The notes below the pieces were generated by a model that saw only the letters and a list, made by a program, of their open reading frames with translations, did no database searches and was not told the origin of the DNA. Made by a program: the position numbers and the translations under genes. This document shows, in pieces, positions 26,736 through 38,304 of a stretch of DNA of 64,000 bases. Numbering within the stretch: position 1 is the first letter of the stretch; each line of letters opens with the position of its first letter. This stretch comes from Chaetoderma sp. LZ-2023a (lineage: Eukaryota > Mollusca > Caudofoveata > Chaetodermatida > Chaetodermatidae): assembly GCA_034401795.1 (NCBI GenBank), contig CM067369.1, positions 184,928,547-184,992,546 of the forward strand, in the 5' to 3' direction.

Positions 26736-27489
26736 CTGAACTTTGTGACGGCTGCACAATAGCTGAAGTGTTGCCTGCTTCTGCATCTGAGGGGCAGAAC
26801 TCTGCACCGCACACTCCCAGTCTAGAACGGTTCTGAAAAAGTTGAGATTTATTATATCCCTCCAGCAACGTCAAAGATGACATTAGGTTTCCAGGAATTT
26901 GTGCAATCGCCACGGCGGTAAAAAACAGCCCACTTGAGAGTTCGAGCCATTTTACGGCTGATTTTCCAGTTAGCTGCGTGTACTTGATAGCGGTGTTATT
27001 TGAATACAATAGTTGAACAGTAACGCTAGAGCCAGTAATCAAGCCGACAATCACGGCTGCAGGATACAGCGTATAAACACGTGGATAAAACAAAGCGCCA
27101 ACGAAAACGGTATAAGCTGCCCAACTAAATACCATCAACCGCCGAGGGCCTATAATCTTTGTCGCTATTGGGGCCAGTAGGCACCCTCCTAACATTACAA
27201 ATGTGTTCACACTAAACGCGCGTGTACCGTCCACACTAATACTGCTCAAAACATTTACGATAGCGTTTTGAGCAGAGTATAGGACGAGAAATATGAAAGC
27301 CATCGTAACATTGTTCCTAATACACATAGCGGGTGTGGCCGCATGCGATTGGTTCTGTTTAACGTTGTCTCCGGTGGTCCAAGGCAATAACAGACTGGAT
27401 TCATTGTCTGATGTATCATTGTCTGATTTCGCCGATACATCGCCATCATTTAGCCCTATCTTACCGGGATTATTCAATTGTTTCTCCAT
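26736..27489 (-). CDS. UNC-93-like membrane protein, first coding exon
   Basis: The exon is open from ATG 27489 to a donor CAG/GTGATA at 26736. I prefer this ATG to the one 9 bp upstream because the paralogue at 29321 begins MPKQLHNPSKIG where this one reads MEKQLNNPGKIG. After a polar N-terminus come about five hydrophobic spans: MAFIFLVLYSAQNAIVNVL, FVMLGGCLLAPIATKII, MVFSWAAYTVFVGALF, PAAVIVGLITGSSVTV, SSGLFFTAVAIAQIPGNLM, then a CGAEFCP loop. That order matches the N-terminal half of UNC-93A-type proteins. An acceptor TTACCTACAG near 27545 may open the exon. Downstream exons were not found, so whether it is a working gene is open. Confidence 0.75.
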
Positions 27490-27574
27490 TGCGAACACTA
27501 GGTTTATAATACCAATGTTTCCTAATTAACAGTCGGACTGCTGTAGGTAAGCCACACGACAATATATTCAATGG

Positions 27575-27690
27575 GAAATAAATCTGGACATGCTGAACAT
27601 TTTGAAAACAATTTGACTGAAAGTTGTCGGTGGCTTAGCCACCAACAACTTTCAGTCAGATTGTTTTCAAAATATTCGGTATATCCTGAG
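27575..27690. mobile_element. hairpin unit, variant core, upstream of UNC-93-like exon
   Basis: The arms TTTTGAAAACAATTTGACTG and CAGTCAGATTGTTTTCAAAA enclose AAAGTTGTCGGTGGC-TTA-GCCACCAACAACTTT. The outer arms match the CTGTTGAATATT family, but the inner arms differ and still pair. It lies about 90 bp upstream of the exon's ATG. Confidence 0.8.
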
Positions 27691-28179
27691 TTAAATCCCA
27701 TGGAAAATTTAGTCTGCAGAAATCCAGCAGGCAGAACGTTAATTATCATCCACAGAATATCAAACTCTGCTATTCCTCTAGTAAATGCCTAATTCTTGTT
27801 GACTAATTACCGGGTGGTCAATCATCTACTAGCTAGTTCTTTTATCTAAAATGTGGCGACTTCGTTCTTAAAAAGCGCAACTACACAGCTTAATCCAATT
27901 GATACGCTTATTGCAACACCGCCTGGTGTATTACAAAAAACCATGACACTGAAAACATTTTAGACTTAAATATCCAGCGTTCAGATATATGTGTCACAGT
28001 CAGTCATATCCACGTATATATCATCGGACGCCGGTCACGGGTTTACAACTGACTGGATCGATAACTGTATGTTTACGATGCACCAGGCCCCGTTGCCTAA
28101 GCCTAAATGCATACATTTATTTTAACCATTCTACTGGACTGACAACATACAGAAGACAAGATTACGAGCTATTCTGATG

Positions 28180-28262
28180 AATATTTTTAAACTAATTTGA
28201 CTGGGAGTTGTTGCTGCCTAACAGGTTCCCGTTAAATTATTTTCAAAATATTTAACAGCATG
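28180..28262. mobile_element. CTGTTGAATATT hairpin, one inner arm lost
   Basis: GATGAATATTTTTAAACTAA and TTATTTTCAAAATATTTAAC remain. The right inner arm is shortened (CTGCCTAACAGGTTCCCG). The homologous place in unit 2 (30715-30735) keeps only the right arm. Confidence 0.7.
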
Positions 28263-28554
28263 TGCCTCTATGATTGTCTTAAAAGTCTAGGGCATAAAAG
28301 TCTACTGACATAACACTCCATTCGCTCGTAGTTCAACTTCAAGCTATATACGGGTGGTCAACGTATTAGGCCTAAACGTGAATGAATTCCTTTCAACGCC
28401 TATTGATGCGTCTATTGCCATACTGTCGCATGGCATGTGGCTTTCCGGTGAAAAGAATTTGATGGATTCATTATTGGAGGGCGTGTCGCCATTTGGTTAT
28501 GAGCTTCTTTGAAATTCCTACCCTTGGGGTGAACAGTATTTAACTATGCTAAAG

Positions 28555-28785
28555 TTCGGATATATTATCGTGGTACCGCGCGTACGGGAGATTACGTATC
28601 CGAACGCCCGAGAGCATAATGGGATAACGGTATCACGTGGTGAAAATTCTACTCGATTACCCCCGCCTCAAGCGAGAGTAAAAGTGTGCGCATGCGTAGA
28701 TAGGTAAAGCAACCACGTGATACTTATGATCAGAGTACCTCCACAACATATCATATCCGAATTCAGCATATATGCCTCTTCCGTC
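28555..28785. mobile_element. short palindromic element (TTCGGATAT ends)
   Basis: TTCGGATATATTATCGTGG and CCACAACATATCATATCCGAA are inverted, with a second inverted pair inside (GGTATCACGTGGT / AACCACGTGATAC). It is present in both duplication units (also 32605-32810). Confidence 0.6.
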
Positions 28786-28821
28786 TAGCTACTGATGCGT
28801 ATCCGTCCTACATATTTACAT

Positions 28822-28905
28822 CGAGAGAGAGAGAGAGAGAGGGGGGGGGGAGGGAGGGAGGGATGGAGGGAAGGGGTGGGGGGGGGGGGGGAGAGGGAGA
28901 GAGCG
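28822..28905. repeat. (GA)n / poly-G purine run
   Basis: GA repeats pass into long G runs. The matching place in unit 2 (32866-32880) has only a short GA run, so it grew after the duplication. Confidence 0.93.
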
Positions 28906-29136
28906 CTAACAAATTAACAATTGCACGAACTGGGGTTGGTCTTTGTATATTTCCAAGTTAATACAGACAATAGACTCAAGTACCCTGGATGCTAATAGTT
29001 GCTTCGATAATGACGTCTGGGCATTGAATACTGGATACATTGTAGAGAAATACACAGATATCATAGATCTCATGTAAATTGACGTGGGTTTATTGGCTCA
29101 TGAAAACTTTAAAGCAAGTTATATATAAGACGGATC

Positions 29137-29321
29137 ATAACATTGTTCCTAATACACATAGCGGGTGTGGCCGCATGCGATTGGTTCTGTTTAACGTTGT
29201 CTCCGGTGGTCCAAGGCAATAACGGACTGGATTCATTTTCTGATGTATCATTGTCCGATTTCGCCGATACATCGCCATCATTTAGCCCTATCTTACTTGG
29301 ATTATGCAATTGTTTCGGCAT
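29137..29321 (-). pseudogene. UNC-93-like exon, truncated duplicate
   Basis: It encodes MPKQLHNPSKIG to CIRNNVM, nearly identical to the start of the exon at 26736-27489. It then stops being homologous at the duplication joint near 29137. Only the cytosolic N-terminus is kept; no membrane span survives. It marks the proximal edge of duplication unit 2. Confidence 0.88.
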
Positions 29322-29404
29322 TGCGAATACTAGGTTTATAATACCAATGTTTCATAATTAACAGTCGGACTGCTGTAGGTAAGCCACGCGACAATGTTTG
29401 CAAT

Positions 29405-29520
29405 GGGAAATAAATATGTACATGCCGAACATTTTGAAAACAATTTGGCTGAAAGTTGTCGGTGGCTTAGCCACCAACAACTTTCAGTCAGATTGTTTTC
29501 AAAATATTCAGCATATCCTG
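29405..29520. mobile_element. hairpin unit, duplicate of 27575-27690
   Basis: It has the same variant core (AAAGTTGTCGGTGGC-TTA-GCCACC) carried by the duplication, with a few substitutions (GGCTGAAAG for GACTGAAAG). Confidence 0.85.
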
Positions 29521-29959
29521 AGTTAAATCCCATGGAAAATATAGTCTGCAGAAATCCAGCAGGCAGAACGTTAATTATCATCCATAGAATATGAAACTTT
29601 GCTAATCCTCTAGTAAATGCCTAATTCTTGTTGAATAATTACCGGTTAATGATCCACTAGCTAACTTTTTTTCAAAAATGTGTCGACTTTGTTTTTAAAA
29701 CGCACAACTACACATAATAATACAATTGATACACTTAATGCAGCAACACTACATAATGGTATAATATATAAAACCTTGACACTGAAAACATTTTGGACTG
29801 GTAAATATCCAGAAATAAATACGTCATCATCGGCCTTGATAATGAGCGTTCAGATAAATGTATCACAGTCAGTCATATCCACGTATAGATCATGGTACTC
29901 CGGCCACGGGTTCACAACTGACTGGATGACAACTGTACGATTACGATGCACCAGCCGCC

Positions 29960-30351
29960 CTCTCCCCTCCGCACCCATGTCGACTTGGAAAAGAATATTA
30001 CAATATGTAATGCCGTATGCCAATATATAGTCAATACCAACCGCTTTAAGTAACTTCCTATTTGTTAAATTCGCAACTATAAGAGCGAAATGCAAACAGC
30101 CCAACATATACAAGGATGGTGAACGCAGCATTAAGAGCTCCTCACCTTACCTTTCTCACTCTTGTCAAATTCTTAGTTTATACCCTGTTTCTCATATTCT
30201 CCTCTCCTCTCTTTTTGTCTCTCTTTCCCTAACTCTCCCCCACCCCACACAAATACACACTTCATCCCAACCTCTCTCTCTCTCCCCTCTCTCTCTCTCT
30301 CTCGCTCTCAACTTCCCTCCCTCCCTACCCCCCTCTACCCCCCCCCCCCCG

Positions 30352-30437
<86 letters not shown>

Positions 30438-30589
30438 AGCACACACGCGCACGCCAATGCGTACGCACACACGGACATATTCACGTACACATACGTAAGC
30501 GTGTGAACCACGTAGACAATTGTAAACAGTGGTTGATATAGATTATCATTTAACCAGTTATACATACGTTACTTACTATTTAATTATGT
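29960..30589. repeat. unit-2 insertion with (CT)n run
   Basis: A (CT)n microsatellite with C-rich patches spans 30205-30434. The sequence is absent from unit 1. Nothing coding was seen. Confidence 0.8.
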
Positions 30590-30715
30590 TTTATTATACC
30601 CCATCTTGATGTATTTATTAATGTATTGTATTTGTATGTATGGGAGACACGTGTATAATACGTATGTCTTACTGTGCTCCCATTGAACAAAATAAATTCT
30701 GTTTAAACCAAATTA
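30590..30715 (+). mobile_element. retroposon 3' end fragment
   Basis: TACTGTGCTCCCATTGAAC, AATAAATTCTG and TTTAAACC resemble 46040-46085 (TATTGTACTCCCACTTTAGC, AATAAACTTTGG, TTAAAC). This suggests a shared LINE or SINE 3' end with a polyadenylation signal. Confidence 0.45.
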
Positions 30716-30968
30716 ATTTCAAAATATTTAACAGCATGTGCCTCTATGATTGTATCAAAGGTCCAGGGCATAAAAGTCCACTGACATAACAATCCGTTCG
30801 CTAGTAGTTCAACTATAAACTATATACGAGTGGTCAATCTTTTTTACCTAAACGTGAATGAATTCCTTTCAACGCCTATTGATTGCGTCCATTGTCATAC
30901 TGTAGCATGGCATGTGGCTTCCGGTGAAAGGAATTTGACGGGTTCATTATTGGAGGGGCTGTAGGCTT

Positions 30969-32085
30969 TTGATTATGATTTTCTCTAAACGCAAGACAAA
31001 CTCAAACCAAACCTTTTATATTGGAGCCCAGGAGCTTGGAGTAGTCAGTGAGTATCTTTATCTGGGAATTCTCCTTAAAGCCAATGGAACATTCACAAGC
31101 TGTAAAGCAAGAAATGTAAAACAAGGCACTAAAGCTATATATTCTCTACTAAAGAAGACTAGAGAGCACGACATCCCGATCGACTTGGTAGCTGTATTAT
31201 TCGACACAATGATATCACCTATTCTACTTTACGGTTCAGAAATCTGGGGTTTTGAAAATTATGCCCATATAGAAATGTGTGAATTAAAGGTTTTTTAAAT
31301 TTACTTCATTTAAAACAAAGCACTCCAAACGTAATGATCTATGGGGAATTTGGTATTTTTCCACTGGAAATTACAATTAAATGCAATATGATTATTCACT
31401 TCTGGGCGGGACTTGTAAATATGGGTTACGGCAAACTATCATCCATCTTATACTTTTTAGCAACGGATTACATGACAAAACAAAATAAACGGTTTAAATG
31501 GGTTGAAACTATCAAATCTAATTTGGAGAGCACAGGTCAACAAAGTTTATTTGAGACAGAGCAAATAAATACTAAACAATTAATAAAACAAACCAAACAT
31601 ATTTTAGAACAACAATATATAGAAAAATGGTCTAGAACATTAGCGAATCATCGCGACTGACGTTTTATAAACAAATTAAATCGAATTTTGAGCCCGAGAA
31701 ATACCTAAAATTACTCCCATACCGGGACGCCATAACATTCTGCTACTTTCGTATGCTAAATCACCAACTCGCTATTGAGACAAAGAGATGGATCGGAATA
31801 GAACGCAATGAGCGCCTCTGTAGTATATGCAATGTTATAGAAGATGAAATCCATTTTCTCTTCCACTGTCAGAAATATGTGAGAGAAAGACACCGATATA
31901 TACCTCATTATTATATAAGGGAGAATACATTTGAAAAAACCAAAGGTCTATTCACAATATGTAATAGACCGATACTAAGCAGGATGTGTAAATACTTACG
32001 ATTTTCAAAACAAAAAGCAACAGAACAACATCAACAACAACAACATCAACATCAACATCATCAACAAGAACAACAACAACAATAA
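30969..32085 (+). pseudogene. LINE B ORF2 C-terminus, frameshifted
   Basis: Piece 1 (30969-31298) reads MIMIFSKRKTNSNQTF, VVSEYLYLGILLKANGTF and MISPILLYGSEIWGF, the RT thumb and connection. Piece 2 (31334-31660) continues in another frame. Piece 3 (31753-32085) reads MLNHQLAIETKRWIGIERNE, RLCSICNVIEDEIHFLFHC, the terminal Cys/His zinc-like motif of many non-LTR elements, then runs into a Gln-rich microsatellite. Two frame changes and a TGA at 31658 show decay. The clade is not resolved. Confidence 0.8.
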
Positions 32086-32160
32086 ATTTGTTATCAGCGA
32101 CAACAACAAAAACAACAACAAAAACAACAACAAAAACAACAACAACACCAACACCAACAA

Positions 32161-32456
<296 letters not shown>

Positions 32457-32911
32457 GCAGTACTCTCATGTATACAGATCTCTACCGTCACATGTTTATT
32501 GATTTATGTACCCTCATATTCTGTTTAATAACGGACTGAGTGAAATAAAGAAAACTGAAACTGAAAACCTACCCTTGGGGTGAACAGTATTTAACTACGC
32601 TAAAGTTCGGATATTTTATCGTGGGACCGCGCATACCCCGATTACGTATCTGAACGCCCGAGAGTATAATGGGATAACGGTATCACGTGGTACAAATTCT
32701 ACTCGATTACTCCCGCTTCAAGCGAAAGTAAGAGTGTGCGCATGCGTAGATACGTAAAGCAACCACGTGCTAGCTATGATCAGAGTACTTCGATAACATA
32801 TCCGAACTAAACCTATATTCCGTCTAGCCTACTGAGGCGCATCCGTCCTACGTATTTACACCTCAAGAGAGAGAGAGAGCTAGCAAATGAACAATTACAC
32901 CAATTTATAAA

Positions 32912-34856
32912 GCCAAGGATTCTACTAACTTCTCAAACTATAGACCAGTCTCCATACTTCCACTTTTCTCCAAGTTACTAGAGCGCCTTATGTACAATCG
33001 ACTGACAAATTACCTGGACAAAAAGTCCATTTTATACAAATCGCAATATGGATTTCGTGAGAAGCATTCAACAATGCATGCAATAGCCGAAATGACAGAA
33101 AAGATTATTGAATCACTGGAGAAAACCCAAAGTATAATAGGCATCTTCTTGGACCTTTCAAAAGCTTTCGACACTATCAACCACCAGCTCTTACTAGAAA
33201 AACTTGCCTATTATGGTATAAGAGGCAGTGCACTCACCTGGTTCCAGAACTACCTAAGTAAAAGAACACAATGCGTACAATATAATGAGATATGCTCTGA
33301 AAACAGGCAATTAACTTGTGGTGTTCCTCAGGGATCTATTCTTGGCCCATTGCTGTTCCTTCTTTACATGAATGATCTACCTAACATGTGCAAGCACATG
33401 TCATTAATACTGTTCGCTGATGACACAAATGCTTTTTGCTGCGATGACAACATAGACACCTTATACAGAAAAACAAATAAGGAAATGGAAGAAATTACTG
33501 ACTGGTTTTCAACAAACAAATTATCGTTGAATGTTGACAAAACAAATTATATGTTATTTACAAATCTCAAACTAAAAAAAGATGAAATTCCAAAAATCTA
33601 CATAAACAAAAAGTAAATTGAGGAGGCCCTATTTGCCAAATTCTTGGGAGTATATTTGGATAAACATTTGACCTGGGCTAAACAGCAAAGGTGGCAAGAG
33701 GCATAGGTGTCATACAAAAACTAAAAACTTACATGACACCAGCTACAATTAAAACTCTATACTGCACCGTTGTTCTTCCGCATCTCACCTACTGTAACGC
33801 TATCTGGACGAATACACACAAAAACAACCTAACAAAACTACAAAGTCTACAGAAAAAGGCACTAAAACTCTTTTCTAAACCAGCAAAGGGCCAGAATATA
33901 TTCAAGTCAGAAAAGCTATTAAAACTAAAGAACATAGGCAAACTACAGATGTATACCATTGTAAAGGAGTTTCACCACAATACATTACCACAATCCATAG
34001 CCTCCAATTTCACACTAAGCACCGACATCCACAAACACAACACTAGGACAAAACACAATTTACACACTCAATTTACACGAACAGAAATAAGAAAACGACG
34101 AATTACAATAGCAGCCACAAACCTATGGAACAGCACCAGTACAAAAATACGCGATAGTATATTAAACCTGAAATCCTTTAAGAAGATTGCCAGGGAATCT
34201 ATGATCGACAAATACTAAATTAATATATTTATACCTGATGGTCACAGATTCTCTGCTAATTAATAATAACACAAGCCTAAGACATTCCACCACCACCACC
34301 ACCACCACCACCACCACCACCACCACCACCACCACCACTATAGATAAACTAACCTAACCTAATAATTGAAGTAAGAAGTCTAAACACAAACATACTTCAC
34401 AGTTTACTTTCACTACTACTACACCTAAATAGCCCACATACGATCAACGCATCTATCGATTCTTAACAACTCTAACTATCTCAACTTTATATTACAGTGA
34501 TGAGCTCTTCCCTTTCTAACCGAAAATCTGTATGGCTAATAAAATCCCCAAATAGGTTAATTTACTGGCTAATAATCCCAGAAAGGTAGTCAAGTCCCTG
34601 TATAAGTTTTCATATCAAGGTAGCTTTTCAGCATTCTGTCACTGTGCCACTGTCTTGTGTGTCATATATATGTTAATGTATAAATGTTTTGTAATGTGTG
34701 TAAGGAGTCCATCACTCAATAGGCCATGCCTTTGATGGACTGCCTGTTTAGATTATATTTACATGTATAGAAAAACCCATGAAATAAAGCAACTTTGAAC
34801 TTTGAACTTTGAACTTAAAAACAACTTTAAACTTTGAACTTTGAATTGCACGGACT
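32912..34856 (+). mobile_element. LINE C, 5'-truncated CR1/L2-like retrotransposon
   Basis: It is inserted in unit 2 between ACAATTACAC and GAATTGCACGG, which are one continuous ACAATTGCACG in unit 1. A target repeat of about 8 bp (AATTRCAC) is likely. The 3' end has ATGAAATAAAGC followed by repeats of ACTTTGA. A (CAC)n run lies at 34289-34340. Confidence 0.87.
32915..34218 (+). pseudogene. LINE C reverse transcriptase, broken once
   Basis: Open from at least 32915: KDSTNFSNYRPVSILPLFSK, then YGFREKHST, FLDLSKAFD (catalytic Asp), CGVPQGSILGPLLFLLYMND, and FADD (catalytic pair), KLSLNVDKTNYM. A TAA at 33614-33616 and a frame change near 33690 separate the C-terminal part: LPHLTYCNAIWTNTHKNNL, LQSLQKKALKLFSK, NLWNSTSTKIRD, SFKKIARESM, ending at TAA 34216-34218. 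The SFKK/LWNS tail fits the CR1/L2 group. The endonuclease half is absent, as expected for 5' truncation. Confidence 0.87.
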
Positions 34857-35045
34857 GGGGTGGTCTTTTTATATTTCCAAGTCAGTACAGACAATAGACT
34901 CAAGTAATATGGCGTCTAATAGTTGCTCCGAATATGACGTCTGAACATTGAATACTTGATAGAAATACACAGATCGCATAGATCTCGTGTAAATTGACCT
35001 CTGTTTATTAGTTCAAGAAAACTTTAAAGCAAGATATTAACGAAA

Positions 35046-35359
35046 TAGGATAGAGCTCACGAGGAACATCTCTTGATAGAATATGACAACAAATGACTGA
35101 TAAGGCGTCTCTCTTGATGACGCAGGCTACTGGGCCAGTACTGGACCAATATTGGTCCAGGGCAGCCCTGTATTGGTCCAGTACCAGCCTACATAGCGAG
35201 TAACCGCCTTATTAGGGATGGTTATGAAGGTAGAAGATACAATTAAGAATAGTTCCATGCAAGAACAAACGAGTTTACGCTTATTAAGACACATGACCGA
35301 ACGAGTTCTCCACTGGTCCCTTCCAGTAGCATGAGGTAGGATTATTACCAAATTATTAG
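35046..35359. other. no gene; small GGTCCAGTA-rich repeat
   Basis: 35138-35192 has several TGGTCCAGTA/TACTGGACCA words in both orientations. Nothing else was seen. Confidence 0.5.
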
Positions 35360-35762
35360 TTCAAATGGTCCTTTCCAAGTGTATCCATCCGTTATATGAC
35401 GTCATAATCAATTACGTGGCGTGCAGGATGACATCATAATCGTGGCGTCATGAGCGATTCGATATAGTCCGTCTGTAACGCTTAATAGTTCGACAAGTTG
35501 TAACGAATTGTATGTCCTTACCATTCAATAAACATTCTGTTGAATATTTTGAAACTAATTTGACTGGGCGTTGTTGCTGCCATAGGCAGCAACAGCACCC
35601 AGTCAAATTAGTCTCAAAATTTTTAACAGCCAGCGTGTTTAGTTTTCTGGAAATTGATTGTCAGGGCGTTCGGGGATCGATCGATCCCAATGCGATCAAG
35701 GTATGGGTGGAGCTTAGCTAGAGATGGGCGGCCCACAGCTAAAAGTGGAAACGGTTGTTGTT
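35360..35762 (+). mobile_element. CRE-hairpin MITE, body A
   Basis: The left end is ATGGTCCTTTCCA. A full CRE octamer lies at 35398-35405. The hairpin is 35537-35629 (arms CTGTTGAATATTTTGAAAC / GTCTCAAAATTTTTAACAG). The GATCGATCGATCCC block and the GGAGCTTAGCTAG tail follow. Confidence 0.88.
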
Positions 35763-35871
35763 TTGGTACCAGATCATTGTTGATGTTCCTGGGTTTTGCT
35801 ATGTTTACTTCTTTCTTTCACTCTGCCATTATGGTTTAGTCCGTTATCGGTTATCTGTTCCTGCTTGTTCC

Positions 35872-36275
35872 ACTTTAATAGAGGAATCCATTTCTAGCTA
35901 TGCCACGCCCATTGTTAGCCAAGCTCCGCCCACTTGGCACGCGTGATGGAATCGAATTGAAACTTTGAAACCTGAATTCCCAGAAACTGAAATTCAAGGT
36001 TTCTATGCAGATAAGTTGTAGAAAATTTTGAAACTAACATAGGCAGCAACAGCCCCACCCCCCACCCCCAACCCCCCCCCCCCCCTTCCGCCCCCTAACA
36101 CACACACACACCCCAGTCACGTTAGTTTCAAAATATTCAACAGAACGTTGATTAAGTTGTAATTTATTCAAAGACATACATCTGGGACACGTTTGTGACA
36201 GACTGTCAGACCGGCGTCATTTTGCTTGTACCATTAGCAAGCAAATGACGTATTTGATTATGACGTCAGCTACTG
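35872..36275 (-). mobile_element. CRE-hairpin MITE, body B, reverse orientation
   Basis: It begins TAGAGGAATCCATTTCTAGC, the inverted terminus of the B copy at 37028. The hairpin arms (about 36010-36035 and 36120-36142) are pushed apart by a C-rich expansion at 36046-36117. The CRE word TGACGTCA is at 36260-36267. Confidence 0.72.
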
Positions 36276-36639
36276 CTTTTCTATTTACTTCATTTACTAA
36301 TTATATGCTTTAGTTTTTACGCTCGTAACATCCTATATGTAACACATACTAAAAGAATTCGCAAGTGTGCAGAGATACAAAGTAAATTTCCGTTTCTCTA
36401 TATTTTACTATTTAATTAAGAAGATTTTGTTGAACTAAATGTCCAAAAAAACAACATCGGTTCCTATACTATCCGTATGTTGGAAAACCATATTGTTAGT
36501 ATTGCGTGGGATATTACACCCATCATAACTTCATTCCACTTTTGCGTTAAATCTAGAAACGTATAAAAAAGATAAGACGAAGATACAAGTGCAGATTTAG
36601 CTACCCTCCCTGACTACTGTTTTGATCGGGATTGGAAGG
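36276..36639. other. no recognised feature
   Basis: AT-rich DNA between two body-B copies; nothing was identified. Confidence 0.4.
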
Positions 36640-37028
36640 ATCAGATCTGTCACTCAAATATCTGACGTCATAATGAATTACATCACTACTTAGCTTACGT
36701 GACAATCATAGCGACGTATAGCTACTTTACGAAAATCGAAGGGCCGTCACCAGTGTACTAATTGTATATCCTGTAAATTTGCAATCTAATAAACATTATG
36801 TTGAATATTTTGAAAGTAATTTAAGAGGGAGCTGTTGCTGCCATGGTCAGAAATAGCCCAGTCAAATTAGTTAAAAAATATTTTAACAGCTTATCGGTAT
36901 AGTTACCTTGAAATCTAGATTGTGGGAATTTAGGTTTCAAAGTTTGCAAACAATTCCAACACGAGTAAAATTGGGCGGAGCTTCGCTAAAAATAGGCGGG
37001 GCATAACTAGAAATGAATTCCTCTATAA
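36640..37028 (+). mobile_element. CRE-hairpin MITE, body B
   Basis: It has one CRE octamer at 36662-36669 and a hairpin at 36798-36889 with AGGGAGCTGTTGCTGCC as inner arm. The tail GGGCGGGGCATAACTAGAAA and end ATTCCTCTA differ from body A, where the end is GGAAAGGTCCATT. Confidence 0.8.
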
Positions 37029-37309
37029 AACAACCGGAAGTAAACAAAGACCTGGCGCTAAGTCATAGAACTTCACTAAACATTTTTTGTAATTTATGTA
37101 AATATATTCACCAAATGAAGCGCGTAGAATTGTATATCCAGTTAAATATATTAGTCAGTCAGCTCGTGACTGATACGCATGACTGATTACGCTAGCTACA
37201 GTACGCGTCAGAAATAACTTAACCTGCCTTCAAAACAAAATAACAAGAGCTCCGCAAACGGCGCATAATACCCCGCCATGATGACAAACTAATAAATGGC
37301 AGCTATCAG

Positions 37310-38200
37310 AAAATATGTATTTCTTCCTCAGACCAGTAATCCTTATTAAGTGTCAAAGCGATCCGCTAAACGGTCAAGGAGGTATCGTACGGAAACCAAT
37401 TTTCAAGATGGCTGCCACTGACTGGTGGCCATATTGGATTTCGGATTATCGTAAATTTCGATAGGTTTCTTCACCAGACATTTTCCAACGACCCTAGGAA
37501 GTGATCTGATAAATGGTAACGGAGATATCATCCAGAAACCAACTTTCAAGATGGCAGCCTGTGGCTGGCGGCCATCTTGGATTTTGGATCAGTGTCGATT
37601 TCTAAATTTCTTCCTCAGACCTAGTCCAACCACTCTATGAAGTTTCAAAGCGATCCGATAAACGGTAACGGAGTTATCATCCGGAAACCAATTTTCAAGA
37701 TGGCCACCGGTGGCTGGCGGCCATCTTGGATTTTGGATCATTGTCAATCTAAATAGGTTTCTTCACCAGACGTAGTCGAACCACCCGATGAAGTTTAAAA
37801 GCGATCCGATAAACGATAACGGAGTTATCATCTGGAAACCAATTTTCAAGATGGCCGCCGGTGGCTGGCGGCCATCTTGGATTGCGGATCATCGTCGATT
37901 TCGATAGGCTTCTTCCGCAGACCTAGTCCAACCACCCTATGAAGTTTCAATGCGATCCAACAAACGGTAATGGAGTTATCATCCGGAAATCAATTTCCAA
38001 GATGGCCTCCAGTGGCTGGCGTCCATCTTGGATTTCGGATCATCGTCAATTTCGATAGGTTTCTTCCCCAGGCGTAGTCCCACCACCCTATGAAGTTTCA
38101 ATGCGATCTGACAAACGGTAACAGAGTTATCATCCGGAAACCACTCTGCCGCCCGCCCGCCCGCCCGCCCGCCCGCCCGCCCGGACGGCGCCATTACATA
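37310..38200. repeat. 145-150 bp tandem array with internal palindrome
   Basis: Six units start at about 37330, 37480, 37612, 37755, 37910 and 38065. Each carries AAGCGATCCGATAAACGGTA, a GTTATCATCCGGAAACCA block and, in the first five, CAAGATGGCCGCC...GGCGGCCATCTTGG, which is self-complementary. The last unit breaks into (CCCG)n at 38147-38182 and ends GGACGGCGCCATTACATAAT. No coding signal was seen. Confidence 0.92.
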
Positions 38201-38234
38201 ATAACCCGCCAAATTTTTTAGTGGGGTATAAAAA

Positions 38235-38300
38235 GCATTGTTGAATATTTTGAACATAATTGGATTGGATGACATTGCGGCGACATTGCCGATCTTCTAA
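38235..38300. mobile_element. solo left arm of a hairpin variant
   Basis: GTTGAATATTTTGAACATAA followed by TTGGATTGGATGACATTG matches 52420-52470. The right arm is missing here. Confidence 0.5.
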
Positions 38301-38304
38301 TCCA

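Noticed and set aside
27522..27749. Short frames repeated at 29336-29581
   Set aside because: They read through the hairpin units carried by the tandem duplication, so their repetition reflects DNA copying, not coding constraint.
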